Shown here: piece by piece, positions 21,701 through 30,299 of the stretch
Numbering within the stretch: the stretch's first letter is position 1
Layout: every line of letters begins with the position of its first letter
Origin: Aplectana chamaeleonis
Taxonomy: Eukaryota; Nematoda; Chromadorea; Rhabditida; Cosmocercidae
Assembly (NCBI GenBank): GCA_029168955.1
Contig: JAPDOI010000038.1
Location: forward strand, 461,001-525,000
Direction of reading: 5' to 3'
Length of the DNA: 64,000 bases
Position numbers and translations under genes: made by a program
The notes under the pieces: generated by a model
Seen by the model: the letters and a program-made list of their open reading frames with translations, nothing else
The model's database searches: none
What the model was told of the DNA's origin: nothing

Positions 21701-23994
21701 TTAGTGCATTATCTACGTAATCGTACAGAAATAGCCCTTAACCCCTGAGAGCTGAAATCAGTTGGACCAGCCAGAGCAGCTGACGTCTGATTTTTGAAGC
21801 CAATTTTTTATACGATTTAATTTCAGCACCTCTACCTATTCAAGGCCCGCCCACTTTGAGAGAAGTAGAGTTGCGATACCAACACAACTATCGATCGCAA
21901 AAATTGTTTTCAGCCGCATATAAGAAGAACGCCGTTTGTCCCGTAAGTGACTTACCAATGTGGCACATCTGAGAGAAACATTTAGCGGGGAACCCTCAAA
22001 ATGAGAATGAGGAAAGCGAGTTCCGAACATTGTTCTATGGCAACTGTTTGTGTTACAAATAGGCGGAGCAATTTCCTCATATTCCATTTAAGGCGTCTCC
22101 CACGAACGGAACCGCACTTACCCTATCTGAGTACAGGTTTGTTTAAAGGCACAGTTCAACCTCAGGAGAAATTTTCGCTGTTATGGTCCGGTCGCCGTGC
22201 ATAGCAACCCTGCCATGCACGGAATCTCAACTCACTCCAATAAAAAGAAAAAAAAAAAGTAAAGGGAAAGAGAGCTGGAAAATGTCTACTACACCCCCAC
22301 GGAAGAATAAGAAGTTACGCCTACCGACAAGGCTTCGATCTCAATAGGAGAGAGAAGCGCGATTGATTCCATTCAAAATTTATGGTATTCCATTTGGTCC
22401 GGTTTTATACTGCGACTTCGCTTAGAACGATGACTGCGAATAGCTAGGGAAATCAGGCTCGAGACAACTCGTCTCCGAAATTTCCGCCGTTCAAATTCAA
22501 AACCACTGAGGCGCTACAACTTCTTTCGTAATGAGTTGTGAACGATTCTGGATCAGCGTCAAAACTTCTCCAAGGTAAACAGAAAAACGAAAAATCGATT
22601 CTGTGGTTCGACTGTGCCTTTAAGACATGCCATTTCTGAATTCTCGGTCAAGGATGAAACTCCGTTCACAAAAATGAATTCTTTTAGGGCGATAGTGGCG
22701 GTCCCTGTTTCCAGTGGAATAAGGAAGGCAAAGCCACTATCGTTGGAGTTGCAGCCGGTAACAACAACTCCAGATGTAATCCTAACACTCCGGGTACTGT
22801 TTAAGTTGCTCTTTTGAAAATTTTAACAAAACCTATCTCATCTCAAAGATCATAAGGCGCCTATTCCATCGCGTCTGATTGTCGAGCGGAGCGCTTTTGA
22901 TCGCTTCGTGACAGATTTCGGCGATCGCTTCATTGCGTTGAGGAAATCGTATGTTGTAGAGGAAATCGTATGTTTCGCAGCTCACGAAGCGACGCTCAAC
23001 CGTCGCCGCTAATCACTCTATCGCTGCCAAGTTGGCAGCTATGGAGCGATTATTGGCGATCGTGACTTTACGACGTGAAATTGTTATTCCTTTCCTTGCG
23101 ATAGCCTACAAATAGTAAGAGCAAGACCTACCTGAATTGTTCCTGCATTCAACATCATCAGTGAATTTCCAATACTCGATGATCTTCCTGAACTATACTC
23201 AGTAACGCATCCAGCTGAAAAAAGGTGGTTGAGCTTTACTCACCGCTCTGTACAAGCTATAGATCGTGTTCATACTTTCCGCGGCAAGCGACAGCGACAG
23301 TGCCTATCAAGCGCATCGATTTTCGGTTAATATTCATGGTAAAAATTGCGTCGAGTCGCATGTGGCTGCAAGTGTGATCGCGGATTTAGGCCGCGCTCAT
23401 AGTTTCATCGCGACGGGACACGATTGCTTGCTTTAAGTACAGATTGACGCGATATCGATCGACACTCATCTATGCCATGCCATGGCGCCGCGATGGAAGT
23501 GTAAGCCTGGCCTTACAATAGCTTCACTATAAATACATGGCTTCCTGACTCCTGGAGACAAATGCCACAAGAATGTAGACAAAAAGTACTGCATAATGAA
23601 CATTGTATGTGTGAGCAGATGTTAGCATTATGAGCCAGGTAGACAAAAAGGAAAAAAATGGTGGCACGAAAATAAGCGGATCAACACTACGCAGTCACCT
23701 GATATGGTTTTGATCTGTTCCAGTCCCCCATCTGTTTTTTTATAAATCCAGTGATTGATCGATACACTGGGAGACAGGCCAACATGTATGCCGCGAAACG
23801 GCGTGGTTTTGATTGCCAATATTCGAGACCCCAGTGTGTTGTAGGTTTAGTCGTTACTTAACGAGATGAACCATCCCATAATTTCAGATCTCAAAAGTTT
23901 CTTCGCGGACATAAGGAAATTTTTCCCCTGGATCTGTGAAAAAACAGGTTTGTTACTGTCAGATTATGGTGTGCGAAATATAGACAACTTTTGA
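9603..23994 (+). CDS. Secreted trypsin-like serine protease, gene 1 (eight exons)
   Basis: Spliced gene: 9603-9708, 9937-10032, 11282-11423, 11639-11753, 14274-14436, 21827-21942, 22688-22793, 23888-23994. All junction phases agree and the sum is 951 nt (316 aa). Seen: hydrophobic signal peptide (residues 1-15), short propeptide ending RSKR before SMGG (42-49), LPWMVLLQ (57-64), TARHC with His92, EIDLAIIEL with Asp169, C-P-GDSGGP with Ser249, and WICEKTG near the C-terminus (296-302). This is the S1 (trypsin) fold with an intact triad, resembling the divergent nematode DUF316-like group; it should be secreted and cleave proteins. Odd points: the residue in the trypsin-189 position is Ala243, not Asp, so trypsin-like Lys/Arg preference is not expected, and the new N-terminus would be Ser-Met rather than Ile-Val. 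Introns are packed with TIR elements. The substrate is unknown. The last junction (GGTACT donor) is the weakest. Confidence 0.8.
9937..10032 (+). CDS. Gene 1 exon 2: activation site
   Basis: Acceptor GATTTAG, donor G|GTAAGAC. It encodes STEAPRSKRSMGGTTT and then GELPWMVLLQAKE. The RSKR/SMGG junction sits where trypsin-family zymogens are cut. Copies 2 and 3 carry four extra codons (PTDA) before RSKR. Confidence 0.8.
10033..11281 (+). other. Gene 1 intron 2
   Basis: About 10680-11020 is conserved with 43380-43580 and 48690 on, and inverted with 32220 and 31040, in both other copies. The LINE carried by those copies is absent here, making this the empty-site version (junction near GTGTCAAGTTAATGAACGAGG, 10897-10917). 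Open frames of 88 and 126 aa in it are not conserved as protein. Confidence 0.5.
11282..11423 (+). CDS. Gene 1 exon 3: catalytic His
   Basis: Acceptor CTTGCAG, donor CC|GTGAGT. It encodes GITCSGALISQKHILTARHC, the strand-loop around the catalytic His with its Cys partner, then a Lys/Arg-rich loop (CRKWRKN). The 142-nt length is identical in copy 2. Confidence 0.85.
11639..11753 (+). CDS. Gene 1 exon 4
   Basis: Acceptor CTTTTCAG, donor TAT|GTGAGT. It encodes a segment ending NNITVYLGTTLGASKAYHTQ plus SY. The join to exon 3 completes a Pro codon and the join to exon 5 is in phase 0. Copy 2 and copy 3 counterparts are one codon shorter (112 nt). Confidence 0.8.
11815..12373. mobile_element. TIR element in gene 1 intron 4
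   Basis: Ends are TTAAAGGCAGTGGTCGCGAT and ATCGTGACCACTGCCTT. Copy 3 has the uninterrupted site (GGTTAAACGAG, complement at about 29595-29606), and copy 2 has a different element at the very same position (52833-53283). No coding capacity. Confidence 0.75.
12901..13055. mobile_element. 155-bp MITE with 43-bp TIRs
   Basis: GCCCCTTTCACACTTGCC on the left mirrors GGCAAACTATGAAAGGGGC on the right. Each inner arm carries CCGACGTCGG next to CGACTC or its complement. Almost the entire element is stem, with a short pyrimidine-rich core. Confidence 0.75.
13677..14159. mobile_element. TIR element in gene 1 intron 4, TA target
   Basis: Ends AAGGCAGTGTTCACGATA and TATCGTGGACACTGCCTT, each bordered by TA. 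Copy 2 holds the empty site (CTCACTAGAAGCG, about 55870), with conserved sequence on either side (AAAATGTG and GAAGTTTCTCC). That directly supports insertion at TA after duplication. Same family as 2.69-3.14 and 17.85-18.24 kb. Confidence 0.8.
14274..14436 (+). CDS. Gene 1 exon 5: catalytic Asp
   Basis: Acceptor CCTTTTCAG, donor A|GTAAGT. It encodes LHPCNKSSEIDLAIIELPE, then SPICLPE and a segment ending FAAGYG. HP-x-N followed by DLAIIEL is the classic approach to the catalytic Asp of S1 proteases. The 163-nt length is identical in copy 2 (55991-56153). Confidence 0.85.
14437..16860. other. Unit-1-specific insertion block in intron 5
   Basis: Homology with copy 2 stops shortly after exon 5 (56210) and resumes near 16915 (ATCATGGCTCAGAGTAACAG with 56292). 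The block holds an inverted repeat (14877-14960 against 15108-15192), an imperfect tandem duplication (15240-15380 and 15497-15610, GAAGCTGCGTCTGC-type), and GCGACGATTT-rich dispersed repeat near 16130-16400. Frames of 126 aa (minus, 15679-16059) and 139 aa (plus, 16423-16842) show no motif I recognise. Confidence 0.5.
17840..18245. mobile_element. TTAAAGGCAGTG-type element, copy 3
   Basis: From AGCTACCCAGGAGCCGCAG to TTATCGTGAACACTGCCTTT, followed at once by a second partial end (CGTCGTGAACACTGCCTTC). The doubled end suggests a nested or tandem insertion. Open frames of 76 and 112 aa lie within it. Confidence 0.65.
18250..19470. other. Gene 1 intron 5, no gene seen
   Basis: Contains runs of GTAATTCGTAATTCATAAT (about 18890-18965) and dispersed-repeat phrases such as AAATTCATATTCAGTACC shared with 35.8 and 59.8 kb. 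No exon with good splice context was found. Confidence 0.4.
19473..21020. mobile_element. DNA transposon with subterminal AGTACACC repeats
   Basis: Inverted ends ACCGTATTTCCTCTATTA and TAAAAGAGAAAATACGGT. Inside each end is a cluster of about 15-17-bp repeats of the form CTCTATTAGAAGTACACC (19490-19665 and 20840-21005). Repeated subterminal motifs are typical of DNA transposons whose transposase binds an array. The core (about 1.2 kb) has a 100-aa frame at 20061-20363 without a recognisable transposase motif, so probably non-autonomous. Absent from copy 2. Confidence 0.7.
21827..21942 (+). CDS. Gene 1 exon 6
   Basis: Acceptor ATTTCAG, donor CCC|GTAAGT. It encodes PTLREVELRYQHNY, then FSAAYKKNAVCP. 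It ends exactly before the GDSGGP motif and carries the specificity-pocket residues A-V-C-P in place of D-S-C-Q of trypsin. Copy 2 has NAVCQ at the same point. Confidence 0.8.
22142..22623. mobile_element. TIR element in gene 1 intron 6
   Basis: Ends TTTAAAGGCACAGTTCAACC and GGTTCGACTGTGCCTTTAA. Copy 2 has the uninterrupted site (TTTCTGTTAGCCATGCC, about 62170), so the insertion is later than the duplication. A second copy, broken by another element, is at 25.65-26.41 kb. Confidence 0.75.
22688..22793 (+). CDS. Gene 1 exon 7: catalytic Ser
   Basis: Acceptor TTCTTTTAG. It opens with GDSGGPCFQWNKEGKATIVG and continues VAAGNNNSRCNPNTP. Reading on without splicing gives GTV and a TAA at 22802, which would leave out the final strand and helix of the fold. 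Splicing at G|GTACTG restores them through exon 8. An unspliced short form remains possible. Confidence 0.8.
22853..23520. repeat. 3' flank repeat shared by both units (unit 1)
   Basis: GCGCCTATTCCATCGCGTC to CCATGGCGCCGCGATGGAAG, matching 62476-63000. The ends share TTCCATCGCG in inverted orientation. CG-rich, repeated GATCGCTT words. It lies within gene 1 intron 7. It may be a TIR element or simply duplicated flank. Confidence 0.5.
23888..23994 (+). CDS. Gene 1 exon 8: C-terminal helix
   Basis: Acceptor AATTTCAG. In the phase left by exon 7 it encodes DLKSFFADIRKFFPWICEKT and a short tail to TGA at 23992. The F-x-x-I-R-x-F-x-x-WICxxTG pattern is what the C-terminal helix of this kind of protease looks like. 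No ATG lies in this frame, so it is easily missed. I did not find a counterpart for copy 2 before the window end. Confidence 0.65.
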
Positions 23995-24049
23995 TTGGTA
24001 TTATGACACTCGAGAAGCGTTTGACTGAAACAGACGACGCTTACGGCCC

Positions 24050-24312
24050 CAGGGGCGGCATGTATGTACGCAAGTGTTACGAAGGGGTTGGGCAGGGTTT
24101 GAGGCGTCGGCGCTTTTGATGATTTCAGTTCGAGGGCTGCAGATCACCAAGGAATCGTTCGCTCGTCAAACCCTACCTTCGAGGGTAGCGTAGCCGAGAT
24201 CCCGCCGAGACATCATATACTGATGATCTTTAGCACTCACAGGGCAATCATGAAAGGCGCGGACGTCCTAACCTCTGCCCAACCCCTCCGCAACACTCGC
24301 GATCGTGCATGA
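24050..24312. repeat. Fold-back palindrome
   Basis: AGTGTTACGAAGGGGTTGGGCAG (24070) pairs with CTGCCCAACCCCTCCGCAACACT (24276-24298), and flanking bases also pair. Arms are about 65 bases, loop about 130 bases. No coding content. Confidence 0.65.
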
Positions 24313-24644
24313 CGCGTCTTAACGAAATTATCACCTACTGAGTCCGCCCTAACCCACCACATAACACTTTTTTTTTCTAAGAATATATCGCTTTCAAGCT
24401 GTTTCGTCTCGTGTCTCTCTCTCTCTTTCAACACAACATTTCAGGTGTCTGCCCGATTGCTAAGCCAGATGTCGAATGTTATAGTGGACAAATACCATAG
24501 CTTCTTTTTTTTCATCAATTTTCTGGTTTGTTGGAATTGTAGTGTGATTCAGAAATAAAGGTCTGAATGCTCAGTTATTGCACGGCAACATAGCTTGTGT
24601 AACACGCCACCGAATGGTGGTCCCAAATGTTATTTGCTTTGCTT

Positions 24645-24720
24645 TTTTGGTTTAAACTAGTCAATTCAGACGCGCTCAGAGTGATCTGAGCGCGTCTGAA
24701 TTGAATAGTGTAAACCAAAA
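24645..24720. repeat. Near-perfect hairpin, 36-bp arms
   Basis: Arms 24645-24680 and 24685-24720 are complementary at all but two positions, around a 4-base loop (GTGA). The inner arm is AATTCAGACGCGCTCAGA. Could be a minimal palindromic element or a hairpin RNA precursor; there is no direct evidence of transcription. Confidence 0.8.
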
Positions 24721-25171
24721 GAAAGATGCGGGGTAATTTTCAAAAAAGAAATGCAAGAGACGGGCATCATTTTCGTATTCAGCACCAAAGAAATGCCACG
24801 TACATAATTTCCACGAAAAATTCGACCTCCGAGGTCCTTCAGACGTTGTCCATATTCAAGTTGTAAACACGGTACCATACAAGCGTGCTATTCAAAAAAC
24901 GCTTTGTCCTCACAGATTTGACAAGCCCTTAACACCTTTGCACTAATAATCCCACCTGCCGCGCATAGAGTTTTAAGGTAGCAGCTACATAGCTACGAAG
25001 ACAGTCATTCTTTTTATGTGGTCCGTAGAGATAAAAAACCCACCCTACATCGCTAATTTAATTCTATAAGGACATACAGTATCTAGCATTTTTTTGTAAA
25101 AAATGCTTCTTGCAGCGTTTTTTGCAATCACGAAGCGCCGCATCGCCATAATTCACTTTAAACTTGAACTT

Positions 25172-25348
25172 AAAAAGATTTTATCTACACACAATTCCAT
25201 TCGCCTCACTTAGAGGTCCACGGAAAATGCCTGAAAAACTCAATTTTTCCTGAAAAACCTAAAAAGATTTTCTCTATACACAATTTCATTCGCCTCACTT
25301 AGAGGTCCACGGAAGATGCCTGAAAAACTCAATTCTTCGATTTTGAGC
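25172..25348. repeat. 89-bp tandem duplication
   Basis: Two adjacent copies beginning AAAAAGATTTT and sharing TTCGCCTCACTTAGAGGTCC and ATGCCTGAAAAACTCAATT. A few substitutions separate them. Confidence 0.75.
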
Positions 25349-25654
25349 CTAGAAAGGTGATTTTCTTTCTCAAACTCACATCGAACATAGCTCAGAGAAT
25401 GACAGATTTCTGCTATCATGACCGTCTGATCAGTTCATTGCGAGGAATTTAGTGGTGCAAGTATGCATTTCCCGATAAACTGCGGGAGCTGAATCTATTA
25501 TTGCGTAAAACTATCGTATACGACTCAATCAAAGCAATCCATAAATGACCTCAAAAATGAAATCGGATCACTTTGAAGCAAGGTATGGCATTCCGGCGCT
25601 ATGTGAGCGCGAAAACCGCCGCAAATCGCTTCCTTCGCAGAAATTTTGCTCAGT

Positions 25655-26410
25655 AATGTAGTCCAACCTCAGGGGTTGATTGCGGCATTGTGGTCCGGCC
25701 GGCGTGTATAGTCTACAGCAATGTTAGTAGGACCTGGTGAGGTTGCGGACTCGTCCTAACATACGGTAGCTTGTTAGTGGTATCACTCATTGCTACGGAA
25801 CAGCTTTGATAGATCGGTGAGTCTGTGCCTTCACCGATACGACTGCATCTCTGGAAGCAATGAAAACAGGTGAAAATCTGAGAGCGGAAGCCGGAACTCA
25901 CCGAACAATTTTAGTTATTTCGAAAAAATGAGTGATAACGCTATCAGGCTACAGTATGGTAAGAAGAATCCGCAACCTCACCAGGTCCTACTTCCATTGC
26001 TGTAGACTATATAGCAACCCTGCCAAACGAGAAATCCTGATCCGCTGTAATAAGCAAGCGAAAAGTTGACCACGCCCCAGAAAGGGAAAAAATTGTTTGC
26101 CCACCGACGAGCCTCCAATCTTCATAGGAAACAAACGCGCGATTGAATCTGTTCAAAGTCTGTGTTCTTACACTTGTTTCTGGTCTAGCTTCATATCCCA
26201 GCCTGCTACAGCCTGCTGCAGAACAAAAGGGAGAAACAAGCTGGACACATCTCGTCTTTTCCTAGCCGTTCAAATTCAAAATCGTCGAAAGGCGATGACT
26301 CCGTTTGCAAAGACCTCTGAGCGATACTGGAGAAACCGTCGTGACCAACGTGAACTTCTCTCCGAGATCAGGAGATAACTCGATACTAGGTTTGCCCTGT
26401 GCTTTAGAGT
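25655..26410. mobile_element. TTTAAAGGCACAG-family copy split by an insertion
   Basis: 25655-25706 and 26012-26410 match consecutive parts of the element at 22142-22623 (CCAACCTCAGG, GTGGTCCGGCCGGCGTG, AGCAACCCTGCCA, CGCGCGATTGA). The uninterrupted version at 22195 reads CGTGCATAGCAACC. Confidence 0.65.
25711..26007. mobile_element. 297-bp MITE with TATA target duplication
   Basis: TIRs GTCTACAGCAATGTTAGTAG, GACCTGGTGAGGTTGCGGA and the mirror-image CGCAACCTCACCAGGTCCTA, CTTCCATTGCTGTAGAC. TATA lies on both sides, while the related empty site at 22195 has CATA once. Further copies are at 47.39-48.68 kb. Confidence 0.8.
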
Positions 26411-27510
26411 CACAGATAAAAATAGCGATTTCAACTGTCACTTACTTTCACACTTTGAAGCTGATGATCTTCTCAGCAGAGACCACAACTCTTCTACTCT
26501 ACACAATATCCGCAAAACTATGAACGATGGTTGTAGAAAAAGCAAAAGCACGGAGTCTATGAGCGCATCGTCACAATGAGCAATGTACAATCGTTGTATA
26601 AAGTTTTGAGTATATTCCAAACCGATCCCAAATCTAAATTGTGAGTCTATCGGATTCGATCTATTAGAACGCTCCCACTTAACAGCAAAACTCTGAATTG
26701 CCACGAAAGGCCTGTCTGAAACTCCAGAAGCCCGGTCTGTTCTCCATCTGTTTACGATCACGCGTTTAGCGAGACAGATAAGGATGTAAACCAAACACCA
26801 TAACTACTTTACCTGGCGAAAGGGATGCCTTGAGACAACTCTGTGGAGGAAACGCTTGGCACGACTCAGTTTTGTATTAGGACAACTTATGGATCTGTTG
26901 CCTTCAAGTTTGTTCTTGTGAGCTTGTTCACCAAGGATATTTGCCTTTGGAATTAGAGGATTGGCTAAAAAGCTCTACCTGTTGTGCCCAAAAGAACCTC
27001 TAGCCGGTATAAGCCTTGTTGTTTTTCCAAACTGCGTATCATAAAGATAGAACACTCCTCAAAATTTTCGGTCTCGTGTTTGTTGAACTTCTCTAAAATA
27101 ATTTCATGTGTTTTCTGAAAGAATTATGAAAGAGATTGGGAGATTCAGCTGCACACTTCGAAATAACATAGTGTGGGGCGAACCTATGGATCCACTCAGA
27201 ATCTCTCTCACAGATATCAGATATCTGCAGATCAGATAGCAGATCTCTCACAGATATCTGCTTCCGCATTATTCGCATGGAAGTAAGACTCAGAGAATCT
27301 AAATAGGCACTCTTATAAATTGGTGTACAATTCATTCTTTTTTCCGTAGCGCACGGTGGCTAAACACTTTACCAGTTGAATTCATATCATGCAAAGATTC
27401 CCAAAGTTTCCGTAGAAAGCTAAAAAGGATAAATCTTTTGGATGTATTAAAGATTGAGGATGTATAGATAACTCAGTTTTTTTCCTCAATTGTCAGTGAC
27501 CGTTTCCATT
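26410..27510. other. No gene seen
   Basis: The 118-aa minus frame (26438-26794) has no recognised motif. A short CAGATATC/GATATCTG-rich patch at 27215-27260 is nearly self-complementary. No homology to the protease units was noticed. Confidence 0.4.
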
Positions 27511-27513
27511 CAG

Positions 27514-27761
27514 AATTCGATGCTATCTCATTTATTGACCAGCACTACTACGCCCACTGGATTGATGGTTTTTCTCGTCAAAATGGTCGCATTGGTGAAG
27601 GGTGTAATGAGACTTGCGATGACTATGGAGTTGCAGCCGGCTATCTTTTTGAAATACTGATAGTTTTTTCCGAGCTCTTAGCGAATACTGCGGACATTTT
27701 GTGCTTTATGGGAACCGCTGATAAATACCGACCTATTTTCATGAATTGGTTTCGAATTTAG
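27514..27761 (+). CDS. Orphan exon candidate, unknown protein
   Basis: After an acceptor TTTCCATTCAG, an 81-codon frame without ATG reads FDAISFIDQHYYAHWIDGFS, then GRIGEGCNETCDDYGVAAG, and ends at TAG 27759. The composition (Cys pair, Gly, aromatic) looks protein-like and it lies outside the duplicated units. I do not recognise the family. The first half could be one exon of a neighbouring + gene; no good donor was found. Confidence 0.3.
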
Positions 27762-27827
27762 AGTGAGTGCTCCCGCTTGAACTGTATTTTCTCTCGGAAA
27801 AAAAATATTGCGAAACTGCTTCTTTAC

Positions 27828-27950
27828 TTGCCGCAGGCTGGTTGGCCACCTTACCGGTCCCATGTGGGAAGCCAGTAAACCCATGACCCGAAGTTCCGGT
27901 AAGGTCCAATGTGCCATAGCTGGCTGGCACGGCAACCTTAGCTTCGTTGG
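27828..27950 (-). CDS. Orphan exon candidate on the minus strand
   Basis: Between an acceptor CTCTCTACAAG and a donor A|GTAAAG the minus frame reads NEAKVAVPASYGTLDLTGTS, then GHGFTGFPHGTGKVANQPAA. It is Gly/Thr/Ala-rich, suggestive of an extracellular or glycine-rich protein, but no family is recognised and no partner exon was found. It may be chance. Confidence 0.25.
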
Positions 27951-28129
27951 CTTGTAGAGAGATGAAGTCCCACGGGCATTTTCATTTTGAAACGAAATTT
28001 AAAAAAAAATATGCTCACGCATATTCAACCATTTCTGCAAAATATGCCGGTGTTTCGAACTCCGATGCCTCTTAGTTCTTTTCTCTACCGTTGCTGTTAT
28101 CTGCATTGATCTAGTTGCCGATGGTTTTA

Positions 28130-28240
28130 TTGATTTTTTGTTGATTTTTTTGATTTCGGTTTTTTTGTTTTCCTGAGCATTTAATATATTTCTTCTTAAT
28201 GGTCAGCTAGTTATTTATTGGAGCGTTCTACGGAACGTAA

Positions 28241-28291
<51 letters not shown>

Positions 28292-28292
28292 A
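28130..28292 (+). mobile_element. Probable LINE 3' end with (TAAA)n tail
   Basis: A T-rich segment, then GAGCGTTCTACGGAACG and a pure (TAAA)n run from 28238 to 28292. Such tails end many LINEs. The tract coincides with the breakpoint where homology of copy 3 to the other protease copies ends, just before the Asp exon. Confidence 0.45.
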
Positions 28293-29660
28293 CTCGCTAT
28301 TCAATGCGAACGAAACATTTCATAAAAAATTGATTACATAGAAATGCGAATGTGTTGGATGGTGAAACTTCTATTACTCTTCAGGTGTGCACATTTTTTG
28401 TTCCCTTTCTTCTGCTCATGATCTTCCTGTTTAATTTGTTGTATTTGCATACAAATCACACTGGAATGAGGTTCGGACGGGAAGCCTGTCTTCTATGGCC
28501 AGAGCAAATGTAGCAAATGCTAGAGAGAGCAGAAGTTATAGCAATTGCTGTCAATGGCTCTTAGTAATGCTCCTGGCGCTCTATCGCTATTTGTTGCTGC
28601 CCACAAATGACAACAAAACTTTCCAAATGTATGAACCCTCAAACTCTGAACAGCAACGATTTCTTGGAGGCCGATGTCGTGTGCGCCCTTATCTAAGGTC
28701 AGTTTTAACGATAATTTTCAATGTCGAGAATGTTGAGAGTGTTTGTTAAAATGATTACTTAGTCTCTTGGTATAAAAAAATTTATGGCTTCCGAAAAAAA
28801 GACTGCACCTGGCTATACAGTTCATTTGGAAATACTTGCCATCGACTGAGTACTGTCTTTTCTAGACCAAATTTACGGTCCACAATCAAACACAACCGCT
28901 TTAACGGCATGCAGCTCGAATAAAGTCATGCGTAGACAAGGATAGATCGCGATGATGTCCCGTTGTCCAAGCGCAATACTCGTCGAGTAGTTAGGTGCTG
29001 CAACAGTAGTTATACGCAACTGGAAACTGGAATGTCGTTTCGGCAAGGACAGCACTTCCTTTGATTCACTTATCTGAATCACGAAAAATAGCCGCTTGTT
29101 CAGGTGATACTGACACCATGCTTTCTTTCCGATTGAAAGTGTTGAACATGAGCACATGATCATGAGTTCATTGGTGCTCGCCAAATCACAGTATTGTCAT
29201 TTTTTGAAATCAAAAAATTCTTCTTTGGAAAAAAACACAATGGTTTGTATCTTGCTATTTTGAAAAGAATTTGGCTTTCAACTCAGGCGATTCTCGGCCA
29301 CGAGCCGCCAGACGATTCGGATCGTGCTCCTAATCTGCGAGTCGGCTTCTGTTGCTATCCGGGCCACGCTGTTGGTTTTCTGGCCGCTGCTGTTGCTGTC
29401 CGGGCCGCTCCGGTTTGCCCGAACAGCAACAGCAGTGGCCCGGATTTTGGTAGAAGAAGCCGAACTGTTAGGCTGCTCCGATTCCTGTTCGGTGCGGAAA
29501 GTGCCTGAGGATGTAGAAATTATTTCGAACAATTTTTCTCGGTTTCGTAGATACTACACTTTTCTATAGTTCTCCTCTTGTTGGCATGCTCCTCTCGTTT
29601 AACCGAACTACTTTAACTGGTAGAGACCCTGTTTTTACAGAAAATTAAATCGGACTAACT
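28293..29660 (-). other. Copy 3 intron 4 remnant
   Basis: 28430-28760 is the reverse complement of intron sequence at 55540-55810 and 13330-13560; 28880-29060 matches 53580-53720 and 12660-12780. 29290-29510 holds a diverged CG-rich inverted repeat (TCCGGGCCACGCTG against its approximate complement) giving mirror frames. A 103-aa minus frame (28873-29184) overlaps sequence conserved with 53.6 kb, but gene 1 has a stop there and exon 4 joins exon 5 in phase without it. Confidence 0.5.
29599..29602. other. Empty TTAA site in copy 3
   Basis: Minus-strand TTCGGTTAAACGAGAGGAGC is the undisturbed version of the site that holds one TIR element in gene 1 (11815-12373) and a different one in copy 2 (52833-53283). 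Confidence 0.7.
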
Positions 29661-30299
29661 CACATAGCTTAGTGCGTGATATGCTTTAGACACTCCCAGG
29701 GCAGTTCCAAGATGTACCGTGACATTGTTTTAGGAGGCGAATAGTGCAATATCTTGATCGAACTTAGTAGGTCCGCTGGTGAAAAACATGAATAATTGAG
29801 TATTAAAGATGAAATGATCAGACTAAGAATATCAGTGCGAATCTTTTTTTTTCTTGTGATCATTCTTTTTAAAAACTCTCGCAATGAGGGGCGAATCACA
29901 AAAAATTTAAAACGTCTTAATGTGCTCTCGAGACCTTCCGTTTTTTTTTTGGTACTGTCGATCCGCCTTTTTTCAGTGAAGTCAAAAATCACTCACCCAT
30001 TTTTTTCTCCACTTTTTGCATAGTGCATCGCTCTTTCTCATATCAAACTTCTCCTGCATCACACAGTGACGAGCTGTTAAAACGTGCCTCTGTGACATCA
30101 GAGCACCAGTACAGGTAATGCCAGATATCTTGCTGAATGCTGCAAGAGTGATAGAAGTAATGAAAATCCACGTTCGTCCCATCCGATATTTACTCCAACA
30201 TATCTGAGCAATGGATGTCAAGTGTCTACGGTTTTGAACACTTTTTTCATCTCCCGACATCATAATAATCTGTTCGTCTTTCAACAAAATTGCGCTGGG

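Larger units (their letters stand above)
860..22850 (+). repeat. Segmental duplication unit 1
   Basis: Matches found by eye with unit 2 in the same order: 880-960 with 37110-37170; 2430-2590 with 37820-37940; 4260-4510 with 38520-38760; 6780-6960 with 40140-40310; 7010-7170 with 40370-40530; 8040-8200 with 41350-41500; exons 1-7; 21490-21720 with 60640-60780; 22853-22980 with 62476-62590. Colinear over about 22 kb with many insertions in either unit, so a direct duplication of the whole locus rather than a retrocopy. Boundaries are approximate. Confidence 0.75.

Noticed and set aside
29194..29569. Open frames on both strands at 29.2-29.6 kb
   Set aside because: Mirror frames of a CG-rich inverted repeat.
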